Origin: Escarpia spicata
Taxonomy: Eukaryota > Annelida > Polychaeta > Sabellida > Siboglinidae
DNA: 64,000 bases
NCBI GenBank assembly: GCA_963995525.1
Contig: OZ023206.1
Span: 26,007,919 to 26,071,918 of the forward strand
Direction: 5' to 3'
The notes beneath the pieces are model-generated. The model was not told the origin of the DNA. It did not search any database and was given only the letters and a program-made list of their open reading frames with translations. Both the position numbers and the translations under genes were made by a program. Shown here one piece after another: positions 59,228 through 64,000 of this stretch. Position 1 is the stretch's first letter. Every line of letters begins with the position of its first letter.

Positions 59228-59896
59228 AGGTTTGCCTATATTTTAAATTGAGTAATTTCAAATTGTGTGTGTATATAAGAATTAATCCTTTATTTTGTAG
59301 CCTAGTAATACAGGTGCACTAATTTATATTATTGACACGAACGCTTTATTTTACTTCACAATCTTGAATTATCTATGTAGGGAACACCATTATGGAAGTT
59401 AACAAGTTTACACCTTAGAAGTTTACACAACATTCCCCGCGTTAATCGTGAAAGTTAACCATAGTTGATAAGGTAAATTTTATTTAAAGTTGCTCGGCAA
59501 TCTATATATTAATACCCTAACTTTGATTCATTGTAACAGAGTCTACTCCCACGTGCCGAGGTCCACTAACGTCTTTCTATGTTCATTCGCTTCCTTGGTC
59601 CGCTGGTCTGTGATCTACCAATTGGCGATATATTTCAGAAAACACAACGATTGTCACTTTGAGTTACGTGCGTTTTTGCGATATACTTTCTGGAGCGCCT
59701 TTCTGTTGCATTGGAGAATTTAGTGGTGATCTACTCTCCAGATGGCGCCATTGTAAACTGTACTTCAAAATACTATAATGTTGATAATTAGTGTCTTGAC
59801 TGTGTTTCTGCATGGTTGGGTACAAGTTTGTATTATGCAATGAGGTTATCCACGACATGACACTGTTTGATAAATGTTCATATTACCCGTGATAGG

Positions 59897-60055
59897 TCGT
59901 TGAAGTGCCGGTCAGCCATAATGCGAGGAGACCGAAAAGAGGCCGAGGAACTATCGAAGGAGACGGTGGTGATCAATTGGGTTGGACTTGTTATCGGGTT
60001 GGCGATTGGCGCGGCGATTTTTTTCCATTTTGCTTTACTTAGCAGACGATCCTGA
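59897..60055 (+). CDS. Dispanin (CD225) gene, last exon
   Basis: The acceptor CCCGTGATAG precedes G-TCG-TTG, completing the split arginine codon. The protein continues SLKCRSAIMRGDRKEAEELS, with the conserved GD(x)3-A spacing of the CD225 domain. It ends in a transmembrane helix (VVINWVGLVIGLAIGAAIFF) and a short HFALLSRRS tail with TGA. Together with the previous exon this gives a complete two-helix CD225 domain of ordinary length. A broken inverted copy lies at 51465-51700. A LINE 3' end sits about 110 bases downstream (60163). Confidence 0.85.
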   Translation, partial: SLKCRSAIMRGDRKEAEELSKETVVINWVGLVIGLAIGAAIFFHFALLSRRS

Positions 60056-60162
60056 GATGAATTGAAGTATGCCGTAATCGTACTGCTGAAACCAACGGGA
60101 TCACGACGGCCAGTGGAAACGGAATTACTTTGTTTATCGACAGTTCAATATGTTTCAGTGTA

Positions 60163-63100
60163 ATCGGAATCGGAATCGGAAGTGTTTATTTTACTCACAT
60201 ATAAAAACAAAGCGGTACAATTTTTTTAAACCAGAATTATCTACAGCAGCTCAAATATGAACTATTGAATATGTGTTAATATAACAAGTAGTATATACAT
60301 GTATTATTAAGTAGAATATATAACATAAAAGTAGAAACAATCAATGTATGATATAATCAATTAACAACATCCTGACCATGAACTATCAAGTTATTGTAGA
60401 TAAACAAAAACAGGGGTCAGGGAGACTGCCACTAAGACCATTATGGGTCGCTCTCGTAGCAGCCACCCCTTTTAGTAATTGTCAGCAAAGTATGTTTGGC
60501 TTACTTAAACACTTTCGATAAAATTATAACAAAACAAGTACCCACTTTCGAAAGCAGTACCCGTTACACAAGTATTTGAATTGTATTACCTATAATTTAT
60601 ATCAAAATCTTAAAAAAATCTCAAAAGTTATCTTAATGTGAAAACTAGCAGATAGTTACAACTACTTCAGACATAGTAATAACAGTACATTGTGTACGTA
60701 GATTAACACAGGTACTAAAATTAAAATAAGATGAATATTTATTTATTATTAAGAATGTCAACATATATAAAAATTTTGGAAAGAGCACTGTATTCTGTAA
60801 TTTTGTACAAAACATATTTTGGCATAACTAATAAATCCTTGTAAGGTGTGTTTTGTTCCTTATGTGAAGTGTAGTATTGTTTACTAGTGGAATATCAAAC
60901 ACAATGCATCGTTTCGCTAAGTCATGTTTTGCTCTATTTGATTGGATGTTGTCATGTATCCGTGTATTAATGTTGTGAAAATTTGTAGTTAGCTTAAATG
61001 GTAAGTTTTGCAAATATGCTGGTAATGTCACGTAAACATAGTTATAATACAATTTCTATTCATGTAAATGCAGCATATCTGTTACATTAATAATATTTAG
61101 TTTCTTAAACTAAACAGCGGCTCAGTATGTGCATTATATTTAACTAAGCGTATTATTACAATCGCTTTTTTGTTTGTTTGATGATTCTGTTACATTTATA
61201 ACCCCATCTCTTTAGGCCATAATTAATGTATGGTAACATTAATGAGCTATACAAAGTAACTTTTATATTTACTGGAAAAATCGTTTTAATTTGTTTAATA
61301 TACCTATCAATTTAGGACATTTGATTAAAATATTTTTAATATGAATGTTCCAGCTTAGATTTTCTTGCAAAGGAACCCCAAGAAGATTAACGTTTTGGAC
61401 TCTTTCGATTCTGGTTTCATCTATGTTAAGCAGGAAATTGTTAATTTTTTTGATTCCTAGTTTGTGTATTATATACTTGGATTTCTTTATATTTAAAGAC
61501 AGTTTATTTATTTTCAGCCATTCGTTTACCTCGTTTAATTCTGTATTTAAATGTTGTTCGACGTCTTTTGGACATATGTTTAATGATTGCATTGTTATAA
61601 ATAGAGTTGTATCATCCGCATTCATTACGTATTTGAATATTTTACTTGACTTTGATCAATCATTTATGTATATTAAAACAAAAGTGGACCCAGTATAGAA
61701 CCCTGTGGCACACCTGTAGTAATAGGCAGGGTTTCAGAAACAGTATCGTTGTAAATTACGTAGTTTTCTATTTTTCAAATAACTTTCCATTAGCTTTAGG
61801 GCAGTGTCGCCTATTCCATACAAACGTAATTTACTTAATAACATTGAATGGTCTAAAGTATCGAATGCTTTTAGTAAATCTAAAAATATATTAATATATT
61901 TTTGTTGGGTCTTTGCAGAATTTCATTTATAATTTTCAAAGTGTTCCTTGTGTCATTTTTATACCTATTAAACAATTGTTCATAATATATATATTTGGAC
62001 GCATTGATGCTTCTTTTTAGGATACCATTATACTTTTTTAAAGTTTGTCTTTTTAACAAAATGATCAATAAATGTTGGATTTGACAGCTTAAGCTGTTTA
62101 TGTAGATTGTCTCTGTATTTTATACACTTATGTATACCATTTGTTATCCATAGAGATTTTTTGTGTTTATATTTATGAAACGTGACTAATATAAATGGCA
62201 TGTAATTACAATTTGCCTTTTCAAGTACACCGATATTTATTTTGTAATTGTTATTTGGATCATGCAAAGGGTCTTGATCTAATTTCTCCATAATATTTGA
62301 GTTCATTATTTCATAAGCAAAATTTGACATAGCTGTTTCTTTCTGTAAATGTATTTTAACTAATTTGGGAGGACTTTTTTAACCGGAGCAGTGTCAATAA
62401 ATATAAAATATGGTTGGTGTTCTGAAAATTGTTTGATTAGGATACCTGCTATTGATTATAGCATTAATTGACTAACTTTACAAAACAAATTGTCAATCAT
62501 TTATGTATATTAAAACAAAAGTGGACCCAGTATAGAACCCTATTCTTAAAATTCTTTGATAGAAACTTCAATTTCCGACAACATATATCTCAAACATGTC
62601 GCTGCTGTTTTTATCATATTCGTGATCTTCGCCGTATTCGCCGGTATATGTCATTTTCTGTAGCCAAGACTATTGCAACAGCGATTGTTAGCAGCAGAAT
62701 TGACTATTGCAATTCCCTTCTTTATAATATCGCTAGCAAGGATATCACAAAACTTCAGCGTGTCCAAAATTGTCTAGTAAGTGTAGTTACAAGATCTCCT
62801 CGTTTTTCTCGCTCTGTGCCACTTTTGAAGTCTTTACATTGGCTTCCTGTACGATATCGTATAATTTTTAAGATCTGTACCATTACATAACAGGCACTGT
62901 CCAGTAAGCAACCATCTTATTTGCATTTATTGCTTACTCCTGTAAGAAAATCTATCCAGCTTCGATCATCTAGTTCTGACCTACTTTTTGTTCCTAGAGT
63001 TAACACTAACATTGGAACTAGGGCTTTTTCTGTTGCTGCACCAACTCTTTGGAATATGCTTCTTCTTAGTGTTAGATCAGTTGAAAATATTACAAAATTC

Positions 63101-63990
63101 CGTCGTCATTTAAAAACGTATCTTTACAACCTTGCTTATCCACCTTAGCTCCCTAGCGCCTTGACCCATCTGTTGACAACTGGAAAACTAGTTATGGACT
63201 TTGAGATTGACCAACCCTTTTGTTTTGATGCACCTCTGAGCTTGGTTTCCAAGGATTTAGGCGCAATAGAAGTTATATTATTATTATTATTATTTAGGGC
63301 AGAAAATCTGGTTGGAATGGTATTTTTGGAAAGAAACTAAATCCTGTTAAGGTGTCATAAAACTCACTACAATATTCTTTATCGTTAATTTTAATCAAGT
63401 TTATATTAAAATCAACAGCAATAAAAATTTCAGATTTTTTTAATCAAGTTGTAATAATAATAATGCAATAAATTGTTTGTAATCACAAATTAAGTCTCTT
63501 GGAGGCCTATATATATACTACCAACTATGACAGGTTTTATAAGACCACCCCCGGTAATTTCAATTATCTGTCCATCCCGATTTTCATTTATTATACATTG
63601 TAATACCTTACAATCATATGTACATACATAATTAAGCCTCCTTTGGTACTACTAATCTTACCCAAGGAAATGCAAGTATAATCTTCTAAATGGTGGTTAC
63701 ATAATTCGTCTTGTTCAGTTAACCAACCTTCCTGAATAGATATAATGCTGAAAGCAGTTCTCTTACAAAGACATCCATCTCGTTGAATTTAGCGTTAATA
63801 GATCGTATGTTTGTACTCAGTATGCCAACATTATTAATTTTTGTATTTATCAGTGACTTAAAATTGTCGATGTCAAAGTACGATGAAGATTTCATTAATG
63901 ACAAACTGTCGTCTTCAAAGTTTTCATCATCTTTAAAAATAAGTGAAGTGAAGCTCGCAACTGTTCGCAGTACTAACATTTAGGCAATCT
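60163..63990 (-). mobile_element. Second, decayed copy of the 23.6-kb LINE family
   Basis: The minus strand reads the endonuclease start VGILSTNIRSINAKFNEMDV (63880 region), then a linker (KYKHKKSLWITNGIHKCIKY, 62190 region). Next come LDLLKAFDTLDH (61870), a damaged GVPQGS...IYIND box (61655-61710), NADDTTLF (61615), SLNIKKSKYI and a thumb region to about 60830. The 3' region shares text with 28998-29060 and ends with a TTCCGA-type tail at 60163-60185. Part of the RT (fingers) is deleted at about 61900, a segment around the GVPQGS box is duplicated at 62490-62540, and another LINE sits at 62541-63290. The element continues past the window end. Confidence 0.85.
62541..63290 (+). mobile_element. 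Nested 5'-truncated LINE (CR1/L2-like) inside the second LINE copy
   Basis: The plus-strand frames give RRYMSFSVAKTIATAIVSSR, IDYCNSLLYNIASKDITKLQ, RVQNCLV, LHWLPVRYRIIFKI, FSVAAPTLWNMLLLSVRSVE and FRRHLKTYLYNLAYPP. It ends with (ATT)n at 63276-63293. These are the C-terminal motifs of CR1/L2-type elements, and the ATT tail marks its 3' end. It interrupts the minus-strand LINE's endonuclease region. Confidence 0.82.
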
Positions 63991-64000
63991 GTAGGTAATG

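Overview
This is eukaryotic, almost certainly metazoan, nuclear DNA. It is AT-rich and full of microsatellites, minisatellites, non-LTR retrotransposons (LINEs) and DNA transposons. Coding pieces are short exons bounded by GT/AG signals, and nothing looks bacterial. The mix of CR1/jockey-like, RTE-like and Tc1-like elements, tRNA-type SINEs and a dispanin (CD225) gene fits a marine invertebrate. I cannot name the species or phylum from the sequence.

Layout. 1-1640: non-coding, with a decayed copy of a hairpin repeat. 1645-14160: a giant inverted repeat with two arms of about 5.26 kb (1645-6906 and 8882-14160) around a spacer of about 2 kb. The arms are near-identical but not identical. Each holds a 34-bp minisatellite of about 80 copies, a 50-bp purine/pyrimidine minisatellite and a mirrored pair of candidate exons. 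The spacer carries what looks like the last two exons of a minus-strand gene, a 41-bp tandem repeat, an ATCAC-type repeat and a strong GC hairpin at the inner edge of the right arm. 14165-22200: dispersed repeats, SINEs, LINE fragments and one plausible terminal exon. 22399-23284: a 72-bp minisatellite open as 24 codons per unit. 23650-29180: a nearly complete two-ORF LINE with two in-frame stops in ORF2. 30100-33000: a decayed RTE-like LINE (minus strand) and a near-perfect 98-bp-arm hairpin element. 34850-36830: a LINE 3' end and a decayed Tc1-like transposon. 39950-41890: a decayed LINE running into a compound GGGC/GACT microsatellite. 42100-51000: repeats, hairpin elements, an RTE-like 3' end and unrecognised decayed coding sequence. 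51150-60055: an interferon-induced-transmembrane-like (dispanin/CD225) gene in at least three exons. Its large intron holds a 4.3-kb DNA transposon with 25-bp terminal inverted repeats and about 15 copies of a 12-bp motif. An inverted, broken copy of the gene's last exon lies at 51465-51700, next to a LINE fragment. 60163-64000: a second minus-strand copy of the 23.6-kb LINE family, interrupted by another LINE.

The strongest unusual objects are the giant inverted repeat enclosing the 3' end of a host-like gene, and the 4.3-kb transposon, whose relic gene carries a HGKGPCDGVGG-type segment. I found no intact multi-gene system acting together. Most coding sequence is selfish DNA in decay; the dispanin gene is the clearest host gene.
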